A stretch of DNA of 32,500 nt, taken from assembly GCF_000504305.1 (NCBI RefSeq), contig NZ_KI632512.1, positions 2,904,720-2,937,219 of the forward strand. The letters run 5' to 3'. A program made the translations under genes and the position numbers. The notes under the pieces were generated by a model, which was given only the letters and a program-made list of their open reading frames with translations, was not told the origin of the DNA and ran no database searches. Shown one piece after another: positions 12,933 through 19,609 of the stretch (the first letter of the stretch is position 1; each line of letters opens with the position of its first letter). Source of the DNA: Nitratidesulfovibrio termitidis HI1. Lineage in GTDB: Bacteria > Desulfobacterota > Desulfovibrionia > Desulfovibrionales > Desulfovibrionaceae.

Positions 12933-12962
12933 AGAATACCCGTATCGCGCGAGGGGCGTCAA
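12933..12962 (-). promoter_or_regulatory. serS: Promoter of serS
   Basis: Minus-strand TTGACG (12957-12962) and TATTCT (12933-12938) are 18 bp apart, giving a short leader of about 27 nt before the serS ATG. No T-box-like structure is seen. Confidence 0.6.
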
Positions 12963-13367
12963 CACGCGCGCCGCAGGATGCCCGGAAGAAGGTGCGGCAA
13001 CGCAACAGGATGACCACCTGGTGGCAGGCAGTACCCGTATGTGAGGGATCGAAGGCGAACGAGATGGAACTGTGTCGGGCTGTACGATGCGCGGCGGCAC
13101 CGTTGCTGCGGATAACAGGAAGGATGAAGCGCGAGCCAAGGGCAGGGAGAGAGGGGGGCGTGTACGCGGGGGGCCGCGGCGACCGAAAAGAGCGGAACCG
13201 TGCGGCTCTCTTCGGGGCGGCTCTCTTCGGGCCGACTCTTTTGGAGCGGCTCCTTTCGGGCCAACCCGACGGAGGGCGGCGAGACCCTGCCGTCAGGCTG
13301 TCCCCGTGCGCCGGGCGATGCCCGATGCCGGTCGTGTGACCGGCGTGCGCGCGGGGGCGGACGCCGA
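12963..13367. other. Intergenic region between serS and the upstream small gene
   Basis: No gene is supported here. The region holds the 15-bp tandem repeat listed separately (13202-13260). Long open frames on the minus strand are GC-rich shadows with Arg/Pro-rich translations. Confidence 0.5.
13202..13260. repeat. 15-bp tandem repeat, four units
   Basis: Two identical copies of GCGGCTCTCTTCGGG (13202-13216, 13217-13231) share one base with a degenerate third unit (13231-13245), followed by GCGGCTCCTTTCGGG (13246-13260). It lies between genes, 240 bp upstream of the serS promoter. Confidence 0.85.
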
Positions 13368-13787
13368 TCAGTTGTCGGACATGACCTCGGGGGCGACGCG
13401 CATCTGTTCGGGATGCAGTTCGCGCAGGTAGTCGATGAGGGTGTGGTAATCCTCGTCGTAGACCATCTCGTCGCTGTCGTCGCGCGCGTAGAAACCCGCC
13501 CAGGCGGGCGCGCGCAGCGAAGCGGGCAGGCCTTCGCGCGATTCGTCGGTAAGCCACACCACCACGTTGGCGCCCTTGCGCACCAGCGCACGGGTAAACG
13601 CAGGCACACCGCGCGGGGTCAGCGCGATGACGTAACCCAGCGCCAGCAGGATGCGGTGGGCGCGGGTACGGGTGTCCTGGATGCGGCCGATCTTCTTCAG
13701 CCGGTTGCGGAACAGGGCCGCCTCGCTGTCCTTGCGAGGCTGGATGTCCTGCCGCGTCACGGGGATGCTGGAATGACGGGCGGGCAT
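13368..13787 (-). CDS. Conserved-looking small protein of unknown function
   Basis: 139 aa. I chose the ATG at 13787 because GGAGG stands 8 bp upstream; the ATG at 13802 would place that site inside the gene. The N-terminus is basic (RNRLKKIGRIQDTRTRAHRI). A mixed alpha/beta middle contains GYVIALTPRGVPAFTRALVRK and NVVVWLTDES. The C-terminus is acidic (DDSDEMVYDEDYHTLIDYL). No signal peptide, membrane segment or cysteine motif is present. I do not recognise the family. It has its own promoter and stands alone between serS and the PilZ gene. Confidence 0.75.
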   Translation of the reverse strand: MPARHSSIPVTRQDIQPRKDSEAALFRNRLKKIGRIQDTRTRAHRILLALGYVIALTPRGVPAFTRALVRKGANVVVWLTDESREGLPASLRAPAWAGFYARDDSDEMVYDEDYHTLIDYLRELHPEQMRVAPEVMSDN

Positions 13788-13884
13788 TTGTGAAACCTCC
13801 ATCAGAGAGTGTATCTGTCCCGGATGGTTCCGGGCGTTGTTTGATTGAACAGCCTACATGGTTGCGCTGTCAATCATTATCTTC

Positions 13885-13913
13885 ACTATGGGAGTTGAGA
13901 TGGCCCATGTCAA
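13885..13913 (-). promoter_or_regulatory. Promoter of the small unknown gene
   Basis: Minus-strand TTGACA (13908-13913) and CATAGT (13885-13890) are 17 bp apart. A second TTGACA sits at 13868-13873, nearer the gene, but with a weaker -10. The leader is about 90 nt. Confidence 0.6.
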
Positions 13914-14211
13914 TGGTGAGAGTAAGGACTCAACAGGCCATGGTGGGGGTAGAATTTTTTGAATTCGGCCCCCCCGCCCCTGTCCGGCCAGGGTGAGCGC
14001 ACGTCCAATGCCTTGTGAAATAAGGAATTATCAGCAAGTCCGGGGCGGGGTGTTCGCAAGCAACAGTCCGGAGTGGGACGGTCAGAAAAAATGTCTGAGC
14101 GAACAGTTTATATGCTTCCGCACAGGGGGGGTTCAATTTTTTTTACGAAAGAGTTTGCCGCACCCTGGCGGTCAGAGGATGTGTTTTCAGGTAATTTGAT
14201 GAATTTACAGT
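13914..14211. other. Intergenic region, relatively AT-rich
   Basis: No gene is supported. It has T and A runs (for example 13948-13960 and 14139-14147) unlike its GC-rich surroundings. An inverted pair TGTTCGC (14051-14057) and GCGAACA (14099-14105) lies 41 bp apart. It sits just upstream of the sigma-54 promoter at 14245 and could hold activator sites for it. Confidence 0.5.
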
Positions 14212-14245
14212 ACAAAACAAAACACCGCCTGCTGAGGGCGGTGTT
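14212..14245 (-). terminator. Intrinsic terminator of the PilZ transcript
   Basis: A 9-bp stem (AACACCGCC 14221-14229 with GGCGGTGTT 14237-14245) is followed on the minus strand by a U-rich tail read from 14220 down to 14212. It lies about 190 bp after the PilZ stop, leaving a long 3' untranslated region. Confidence 0.75.
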
Positions 14246-14260
14246 GGCACGCGGGTTGCT
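14245..14260 (+). promoter_or_regulatory. Sigma-54 (-24/-12) promoter reading toward the PilZ gene in antisense
   Basis: TTGGCACGCGGGTTGC, then T at 14260, matches the sigma-54 consensus TTGGCACG-N4-TTGCT with exact GG/GC spacing. The predicted start is near 14271 on the plus strand. The only annotated gene within 1 kb downstream is pilZ on the opposite strand, so the transcript would begin with the hairpin at 14304-14338 and run antisense to it. Confidence 0.6.
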
Positions 14261-14303
14261 ATATCCCAAGTACCTTCCTTTCTTTTGCAGACAGCTTTTC
14301 CTC

Positions 14304-14338
14304 CAGAACGGCTTGCGGGCGGTCCGCAAGCCGTTCTG
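14304..14338. repeat. Perfect 15-bp inverted repeat (hairpin)
   Basis: CAGAACGGCTTGCGG (14304-14318) and its exact complement (14324-14338) flank a 5-nt loop. There is no T-run on either side, so it is not a standard terminator. It lies in the PilZ 3' untranslated region and 33 nt after the predicted sigma-54 start. Confidence 0.85.
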
Positions 14339-14433
14339 CGTTGTGGCGCGGGATGTTTTTGACTCGCGCTCCCGGTACCCGCCAGCACCCGTCCGGCACC
14401 GGCGGCCACTGCCGGGCCTTGCGCCGCGGGCGG

Positions 14434-14832
14434 TCAGCTTTGCACGGCCTTGTTGACCATGTTGGCCACGGCGCGGGCGGCATCCTCGTCCACATCCACA
14501 TACTTCAGCCCCAGCAGGTAGCCCCCGGCGGAGTATTCCGCGCGGGTCACCTCGGCTATGGCTTGCAGGTACTGGTCGGCGTCGTTCTCGTACACCTTGA
14601 AGAACCCCGGCGAATACTTGTTCAGCGTGGGGATGTGCACGCGCACCTGCAGCTTGGTGCCCGGCTCGAAGGTGCGGGGGCTGTGCACGCTGAGCCCGCC
14701 GGCGCTGATGTCGCAGCACTGGGTTTCGAACCGGCCCTGGCTGGACGGGGGAAACCTGATCTCGCTGGCCTCGACGGGAAAGGGCTTGGGAAGGCGGAAA
14801 TGCTTGCGCCGATCGGTGGTGGAGTCTGTCAT
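14434..14832 (-). CDS. PilZ domain protein (probable c-di-GMP receptor)
   Basis: 132 aa from the ATG at 14832, which has AGGAG upstream; the longer in-frame extension has no such site. The two c-di-GMP motifs are intact: RKHFR (Arg9-Arg13, RxxxR) and DISAGG (Asp41, Ser43, Gly46, DxSxxG). The rest fits a single PilZ beta-barrel with a C-terminal helix (DEDAARAVANMVNKAV). PilZ proteins bind c-di-GMP and change motility, exopolysaccharide or secretion machinery. No enzyme domain is attached, so it probably works by binding a partner. Its neighbours give no clue to the target. Confidence 0.85.
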   Translation of the reverse strand: MTDSTTDRRKHFRLPKPFPVEASEIRFPPSSQGRFETQCCDISAGGLSVHSPRTFEPGTKLQVRVHIPTLNKYSPGFFKVYENDADQYLQAIAEVTRAEYSAGGYLLGLKYVDVDEDAARAVANMVNKAVQS

Positions 14833-15281
14833 GGTCCCGAAGTCTCCTGGCGGGGGTGGAAATGAGGCCGGGGCGCGGTTCCTGCCGCCGTCCTTCCTGC
14901 AAGGACGGGGTGCGCTGCCCGGCGGTGCTCCTGCGGGCCTCCGGCCCGAGCCATACAGCAAGGGTATCACACGCGGTGGTGCCGCGCCACCCTGCGTCGC
15001 ATCCGGTCGGGCACTGTGGCGCGGGCGGCGGCAAGCCCGTGCGGGGCACGGTCATGGCGGGGTACGCGACACTTTTGGGCGCCCGGCCTGGTCGTGCGGC
15101 GCAGCGGCGGGTGTGCGCAAGGGCACGCGGCATGGGGCCGCACCGGGTGCCTGCTGACGTGCGCGGGCAGCCCTTTTCCTGCCGTGCCTGCACGAATCCG
15201 ATGAAGTAAGTGGTCATTGACTTTCCGGAGCAAAGGATTATCAGGTGCGGAACGTATACCTGCCACGGAGGAATTCAGTCC
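14833..15281. other. Intergenic region between the divergent PilZ and NifX-like genes
   Basis: No gene is supported. It must contain both 5' control regions. A TTGACT at 15217-15222 on the plus strand could be a -35, but no good -10 follows at the right distance. The rest is very GC-rich. Confidence 0.45.
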
Positions 15282-15650
15282 ATGCTCAAAATCGCCCTGC
15301 CTTCGAAAGACGGCATCATTGACGAACATTTCGGCCACTGCGAGTATTATACCCTGCTGACGGTGGACGAGACCCGCAACATTGTGAAAGAAGAGCGCCT
15401 GACGCCGCCCCCCGGCTGCGGGTGCAAGTCGAACATCGTGCCCGTGCTGGTGGACCTTGGCGTCAGCGTTCTGGTGGGCGGCAACATGGGCGAAGGCGCC
15501 GTGATGACGCTGCGCCGCCACGGCATAGAGGTGGTGCGCGGCGCGTCCGGCCCGGTGCATGACGCCGCCCGAAGCTGGCTGGACGGCCATCTGACCGACC
15601 GGCAGGAACTGTGTACATCCCACGGCCATCACGGCTGCGGTAACCATTAG
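15282..15650 (+). CDS. NifX/NifB-type dinitrogenase iron-molybdenum cofactor domain protein
   Basis: 122 aa; ATG at 15282 with GGAGGA upstream. The NifX/NafY-like fold (PF02579 type) is shown by [20 protein letters not shown] at the start, and by [20 protein letters not shown] with [14 protein letters not shown] pair follows at about residues 46-48. The C-terminus is rich in Cys and His ([12 protein letters not shown]), a possible metal-binding tail. Family members carry metal-sulfur clusters or bind FeMo-cofactor precursors; stand-alone versions are common in sulfate reducers and archaea, and many have no defined role. No nif genes are visible nearby. Confidence 0.85.
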   Translation: MLKIALPSKDGIIDEHFGHCEYYTLLTVDETRNIVKEERLTPPPGCGCKSNIVPVLVDLGVSVLVGGNMGEGAVMTLRRHGIEVVRGASGPVHDAARSWLDGHLTDRQELCTSHGHHGCGNH

Positions 15651-15711
15651 CGGAACGCCGACGGGCTTCGCGGGGCGAAGCGTCGGGCGGCGGGCCGAAG
15701 GATCGACCCAC

Positions 15712-16209
15712 ATGTCCGAGACCACGCTTTGCCCCTGCGGCTCCGGCCTTGCGCTGGATGCCTGCTGCGGCCCCTACGTGCGCGGCGAAAAGCCCGCCCC
15801 CACGGCGGAAGCGCTGATGCGCTCGCGCTATTCCGCCCACTGCCTGCACGCCTTCGACTACCTGGATACTTCCACCCACCCGGCCATGCGCGAGGAAGTC
15901 AGCGTTGACGAGATGCGCGCCTGGTCCGAGGCCGTGGACTGGAAGGGTCTGGAAGTGCTTTCCGTGAAGGGCGGGCAGCCCGGCGACGAAACCGGCGAGG
16001 TTTCGTTCGTGGCCCACTATGTGCTGGGCGGCGTGCCGCAGGAACTGCGCGAGGACAGCTTTTTCCGGTGCGAGGACGGCGTGTGGTACTACGCCGACGG
16101 CCTGGTGCACGGGCAGGAGCCGTTCCGCCGCGAGGCCCCCAAGGTGGGCCGCAACGAGCCCTGCACCTGTGGCAGCGGCAAGAAGTTCAAGAAGTGCTGC
16201 GGCAAGTAG
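15712..16209 (+). CDS. YchJ family protein with two SEC-C motifs
   Basis: 165 aa. Zinc-binding SEC-C motifs stand at both ends: [16 protein letters not shown] near residue 7 and [15 protein letters not shown] at the C-terminus. The YchJ core between them ([20 protein letters not shown], then [20 protein letters not shown]) has an NTF2-like fold in the family. The function of YchJ is not established. GAAGGA stands about 10 bp before the ATG. A good terminator follows at once. Confidence 0.9.
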   Translation: MSETTLCPCGSGLALDACCGPYVRGEKPAPTAEALMRSRYSAHCLHAFDYLDTSTHPAMREEVSVDEMRAWSEAVDWKGLEVLSVKGGQPGDETGEVSFVAHYVLGGVPQELREDSFFRCEDGVWYYADGLVHGQEPFRREAPKVGRNEPCTCGSGKKFKKCCGK

Positions 16210-16230
16210 CCTGACCGCCGCCTGATTTCG

Positions 16231-16274
16231 CGCCGGGGATGGAGGGATGCCTTCCGTCCCCGGCGCTGTTTTTT
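16231..16274 (+). terminator. Intrinsic terminator after ychJ
   Basis: A long hairpin (outer arms CGCCGGGGA and TCCCCGGCG, with G-T pairs inside) spans 16231-16265. A run of six T follows at 16269-16274. Confidence 0.9.
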
Positions 16275-16355
16275 CGGGGGCGGGTTGGAGCGGCGACTGG
16301 GCGTGCGGGCAGGTGCTGGTACGCCCGATTCGCCCCATTCCTCCGGGCTGCCCGG

Positions 16356-16395
16356 ATCAGTTCAGTTCAGTTCCGTCCGGTTCCGTCCGGTCCTG
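16356..16395. repeat. Degenerate pentanucleotide tandem repeat
   Basis: Eight 5-bp units read ATCAG TTCAG TTCAG TTCCG, then TCCGG TTCCG TCCGG TCCTG. It lies 118 bp before the glycosyltransferase start, in an open frame extending upstream of that start. Confidence 0.75.
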
Positions 16396-16512
16396 CCGTC
16401 CCATCCTGTCGGTTCTGCTTGCGCTGCCGGGGCAGCCCGGCCCCGTGACGCTCCGCCCCCTTGCCCTTCCCCCCGGTATCTGCTTTGCTGCGCGCAATCA
16501 CGGAGCATAGCC

Positions 16513-17658
16513 ATGCGCACCTTTCTGTTCGTTCCGCCGCTGCCCCGCATGACCGGGGGACTTGCCGTGCTGTACCGCATGGCCACGCACCTGCACGCCG
16601 CCGGGTATCCGGTGTTTCTCGTCCCCCGCGAAGGGGGCGCGCCCGGGCTTGATCCCCATAATTCGCCCGCTCCGGTAATGGGTTGGGATGAGGCGGCCGC
16701 AGCCGTGGCCCCGCAGGATGTGTGGCTGGTGCCGGAAGGTTGGGTCAACGCGCTGGCTCCCGGCTTGCGCGTTGGCGCGCGGTGCGTGGTGTACGTGCAG
16801 AACTGGGCGTATCTGCTGTCGTCGTTGCCGCCGGGCGTGGCCTGGCCGCAACTGGCCGTGTCCTTTCTGGCCGTGTCCGACCCGGTGGCCTGGTATACCC
16901 GCGAGGTGACCGGGCGCGAGGCCCCGGTGCTGCGGCCCGGTATCGACCTTGAGCTGTTTCGCCCGGCCTGGGCGGAGAGGGCGGAAGGAGCGGGTGCCCC
17001 CGGTGTCTCTGATGCCGGAGGTGCCGGGGGAGAGATTCCCGACGCCCCCCCGCAGGGGCCGGTGCGCATCGCCTGGATGCCGCGCAAGAACCGTGCGCTG
17101 GCCCAGCAGGTGCGCGACCTGCTGACCGCCCGGCTGGCCCTGTCCGTCTCGCGCGGCGAGCGCCTGGTCGAGGTCGAGTGGCGCGAGATTCATGGCCGTT
17201 CCCATGCCGAGGTGGCCGACCTGCTGCGCGCATCGCACGTGTTCCTGGCCACCGGGTTTCCCGAGGGCTGCCCGCTGCCCCCGCTGGAGGCGCTGGCCAG
17301 CGGCTGCCTGCTGGTGGGCTTTGCCGGGTTTGGCGGCTGGGACTACATGCGCCAGGCCCTGCCCGGCGGGGTGACCCCGTGGTGGACCGGCGGCGGCCCC
17401 GAGGCGGACCCGGCAAGCGGCGGCATGGACCTGCCACCCAACGGCTACTTTGCCGCCGACGCCGACGTGGTGGCCGCCGGGCTGGCCCTGGAACGGGCCG
17501 TGCGCCTTGCCGCCACGGGCGGACCGGAACTGGCCGCGCTACGCCGGGCGGGCCTTGCCACGGCGCGGGCCTGTTCGCTGGAACGCCAGCGTGAGGCGGT
17601 GCTTGCGCTATGGGAGCGGGTTGCCAAGGGCGAGCTGTTTCCCGCCGCGCGCACCTAG
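16513..17658 (+). CDS. Glycosyltransferase, GT4-like (GT-B fold)
   Basis: 381 aa from the ATG at 16513, with ACGGAGC upstream; the open frame runs back to 16285 but has no better start. The N-terminal Rossmann half starts MRTFLFVPPLPRMTGGLAVL, with the glycine-rich turn of GT4 enzymes. LRPGIDLELFRP (about residues 140-151) ends the N-terminal domain. The C-terminal half has GFPEGCPLPPLEALASGC, the E-x7-E nucleotide-sugar motif. A Gly/Ala-rich linker of about 20 residues follows the N-terminal domain. The donor and acceptor cannot be told. No other polysaccharide genes are adjacent. Confidence 0.8.
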   Translation: MRTFLFVPPLPRMTGGLAVLYRMATHLHAAGYPVFLVPREGGAPGLDPHNSPAPVMGWDEAAAAVAPQDVWLVPEGWVNALAPGLRVGARCVVYVQNWAYLLSSLPPGVAWPQLAVSFLAVSDPVAWYTREVTGREAPVLRPGIDLELFRPAWAERAEGAGAPGVSDAGGAGGEIPDAPPQGPVRIAWMPRKNRALAQQVRDLLTARLALSVSRGERLVEVEWREIHGRSHAEVADLLRASHVFLATGFPEGCPLPPLEALASGCLLVGFAGFGGWDYMRQALPGGVTPWWTGGGPEADPASGGMDLPPNGYFAADADVVAAGLALERAVRLAATGGPELAALRRAGLATARACSLERQREAVLALWERVAKGELFPAART

Positions 17659-17871
17659 CCAGGTCTTCCCTGGCGTTGCCGCAGGTGCCTGCACACTGGA
17701 CAGGCACCCCGCGAAGACGCATTTTTTCCGTGCTTCCGATGAACATTCGTGACGCCACGCGGCGTCTGCCCGTGCCGTAGCCTTCTGCCCGCCCGCCTGT
17801 CATTCGTGTGGGCGAGAGCGCATGGCCGGTTCCATACGCGTGTGCGCGCCATCACATAAGGAATCCGCATC

Positions 17872-18693
17872 ATGTCCAAAAAGAAAACGGAACGCCCCGC
17901 GCCGGAAAGCCTGGGGCTGCCCTGTACCGGCGTGGAATCGCACGCCCATCTCGACGGCAGCGAGTTTGACGCCGACCGCGAGGCCGTGCTGGATCGCGCC
18001 CGCGCTGCCGGGGTGGCGCAGTTCGGCAACGTGTTCCTTGGCCCGGAAAAATGGAGGGCCAACCGCCACCTGTTCGCGCAGCGGCCCGAGGTGTTCTTTC
18101 TGCTCGGCATCCACCCCTGCGAGGCGCAGGCCTGCGACGATGCGGCCCTTGCCGTCATGCGCGATGCCTTTGCGCAGGACGACCGCTTGCGCGCCGTGGG
18201 CGAGATCGGCCTGGATTTCTACTGGGACGACTGCCCGCCCGACATCCAGCGCGTGGCCTTTCGCGCCCAGTTGGCCATGGCCCGCGAGGTGGAGCGCCCG
18301 GTGGTGATCCATTCGCGTGATGCCTTCGACGACACCATGCAGGTGCTGGAAGAGGAAGGCTTTTCCGGCTACCCGCTGCTGTGGCACTGCTTTGGCGGCG
18401 ACGCGACGCAGGCCGCGCGCATAGTGGCGCACGGCTGGCACGTCTCGCTGCCCGGCCCGGTCAGCTACCCGGCCAACGAACCCCTGCGCGAGGCCGCGCG
18501 CACCCTGCCGCTGGACCGGCTGCTGCTGGAAACCGACTGCCCGTACCTGTCGCCCGTGCCGTACCGCGGCAAGCGCAACGAGCCCGCCTACATGGTGTTC
18601 ACAGCCCAGACCGTGGCCCAGGCGCGGGGCATGGACGTGGCCGAACTGTGGACGGTGGCCGGGGAGAACGCGCGACGGTTCTTCGGGGTGTAG
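17872..18693 (+). CDS. TatD family metal-dependent hydrolase (DNase)
   Basis: 273 aa. The TIM-barrel metal sites are all present: SHAHLD near residue 23, GEIGLDFYW, PVVIHSRDA, LWHCFGG, and ETDCPYLSPVPYRGKRNEP. Family members are Mg-dependent exo- or 3'-5' nucleases linked to DNA repair and turnover. The AHLDGSEF variant and the preceding 20-residue basic leader (MSKKKTERPAP) are slightly unusual. It is followed by the DUF309 gene on the same strand, 75 bp away. Confidence 0.92.
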   Translation: MSKKKTERPAPESLGLPCTGVESHAHLDGSEFDADREAVLDRARAAGVAQFGNVFLGPEKWRANRHLFAQRPEVFFLLGIHPCEAQACDDAALAVMRDAFAQDDRLRAVGEIGLDFYWDDCPPDIQRVAFRAQLAMAREVERPVVIHSRDAFDDTMQVLEEEGFSGYPLLWHCFGGDATQAARIVAHGWHVSLPGPVSYPANEPLREAARTLPLDRLLLETDCPYLSPVPYRGKRNEPAYMVFTAQTVAQARGMDVAELWTVAGENARRFFGV

Positions 18694-18768
18694 CGTCGCC
18701 GTTTGCGGCATGCCGGGAAGGGGAATGTGCGGATCGTCGTGACGGCGCACCGTCGCCGGGGAGGGCGC

Positions 18769-19287
18769 ATGTCTGACCACAAGATGCCAAACGATGCCAC
18801 TGCCGTGTCGCCGCAAGATGATGCGGGCGGGCGTACGCCGGACGGCGAAATGCCGGATAGCCGCGACCCGGACGGTCGTGTGGTGAACGGGCGCACGGAG
18901 GAGGGGCGTACGCCTGACGAAATTCGCCGCTTGGACCGGGCGTTGGCCCTGTTCGAGGCCGGGGCGTGGTTTACCTGTCACGAGGTGCTGGAACACCTGT
19001 GGCTGGACGAAACCCGGCCCCAGCGCGACGTGTACAAGGGCATCCTGCAGATTGCCGTGGGCCTGCTGCACGAGGAAAACGGCAACCGCGCCGGGGCGTT
19101 GCGCCTGCTGGAGCGTGGAGCCGGGCATCTGTTGCCGTTTCTGCCCGCATGGTTCGGAGTGGATCTGGCGGCCCTGCGGGAGGAGGCGGTGCGGCTGCGC
19201 GCGGTGTTGGCCGATGTGCCACCCGACCAGCGGCTGGATGCCACGCGCTGGAAGGAATTGCTGCCGCGCGTGCGACATGCGGATTGA
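18769..19287 (+). CDS. DUF309 family protein
   Basis: 172 aa from the ATG at 18769, which has GGGAGGG just upstream; an upstream in-frame start at 18703 lacks this. The first 45 residues are low-complexity and polar (DDAGGRTPDGEMPDSRDPDG) and look disordered. The DUF309 helical core follows: LDRALALFEAGAWFTCHEVL with EHLWLDET, then VYKGILQIAVGLLHEENGNR. The conserved His/Glu pair in HEVLEHLW is typical. The family function is unknown. Two terminator-like hairpins follow. Confidence 0.88.
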   Translation: MSDHKMPNDATAVSPQDDAGGRTPDGEMPDSRDPDGRVVNGRTEEGRTPDEIRRLDRALALFEAGAWFTCHEVLEHLWLDETRPQRDVYKGILQIAVGLLHEENGNRAGALRLLERGAGHLLPFLPAWFGVDLAALREEAVRLRAVLADVPPDQRLDATRWKELLPRVRHAD

Positions 19288-19301
19288 GCGAGAGAAACGA
19301 A

Positions 19302-19329
19302 AACGCCGGACACGAAAGTGCCCGGCGTT
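19302..19329 (+). repeat. Terminator-like hairpin, direct-repeat copy 1
   Basis: Arms AACGCCGG and CCGGCGTT, one A-C mismatch, then CAC/GTG around a GAAA loop. It lies 15 bp after the DUF309 stop and has no T-run. A 27-bp block (19303-19329) is repeated exactly at 19525-19551. Confidence 0.85.
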
Positions 19330-19524
19330 CAGGTTGTCGACAAAGCCTGTTTTTGTACGCCTCCGGCGGCCAAGGGGCTGCCGCCCCTTGGGACCCCGGT
19401 TTTTGTGTTCGCGTAATATCTCGGAGACACAAAATAAAAGTTTTTGGGGGAGGGGGTACGGGGGAGGAGCCCCTTTTTCAAAAGGGTCCCTCCCCCGCAA
19501 GAATCTAGGTTTGTCAGCAGTCTG
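19330..19524. repeat. Repeat element with two hairpins, bounded by 27-bp direct repeats
   Basis: A 195-bp spacer contains a perfect 9-bp hairpin (CCAAGGGGC 19370-19378 with 19383-19391) and a longer G-rich/C-rich hairpin (19460-19496). Similar short segments lie at its two edges (AGGTTGTC near 19331, AGGTTTGTC near 19507). The second hairpin and its flank resemble, in reverse orientation, the block at 20488-20583. I recall such G-rich blocks as frequent between Desulfovibrio genes, but cannot check copy number here. No coding gene is supported. Confidence 0.65.
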
Positions 19525-19559
19525 ACGCCGGACACGAAAGTGCCCGGCGTTGTTTTTTT
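19525..19559 (+). terminator. Intrinsic terminator, direct-repeat copy 2
   Basis: Same hairpin as 19302-19329, here followed by seven T (19553-19559). This copy is the functional-looking terminator on the plus strand. It faces the end of cooC at 19610. Confidence 0.85.
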
Positions 19560-19609
19560 GCGAGAAGCACTGCGGTAACCTGTCCGGCGTCGTCCATTCT
19601 CCGGCTTGC

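Noticed and set aside
14259-14501. Minus-strand open frame ending AERLADRPQAVLEEKLSAKE
   Set aside because: The tail looks protein-like, but it is produced by the inverted repeat at 14304-14338 and the frame overlaps the end of the PilZ gene with no start or ribosome site.
17684-17708. Hairpin GGTGCCTG/CAGGCACC after the glycosyltransferase
   Set aside because: Short stem with a 9-nt loop, and the only T-run begins 14 bp later; too weak to call a terminator.
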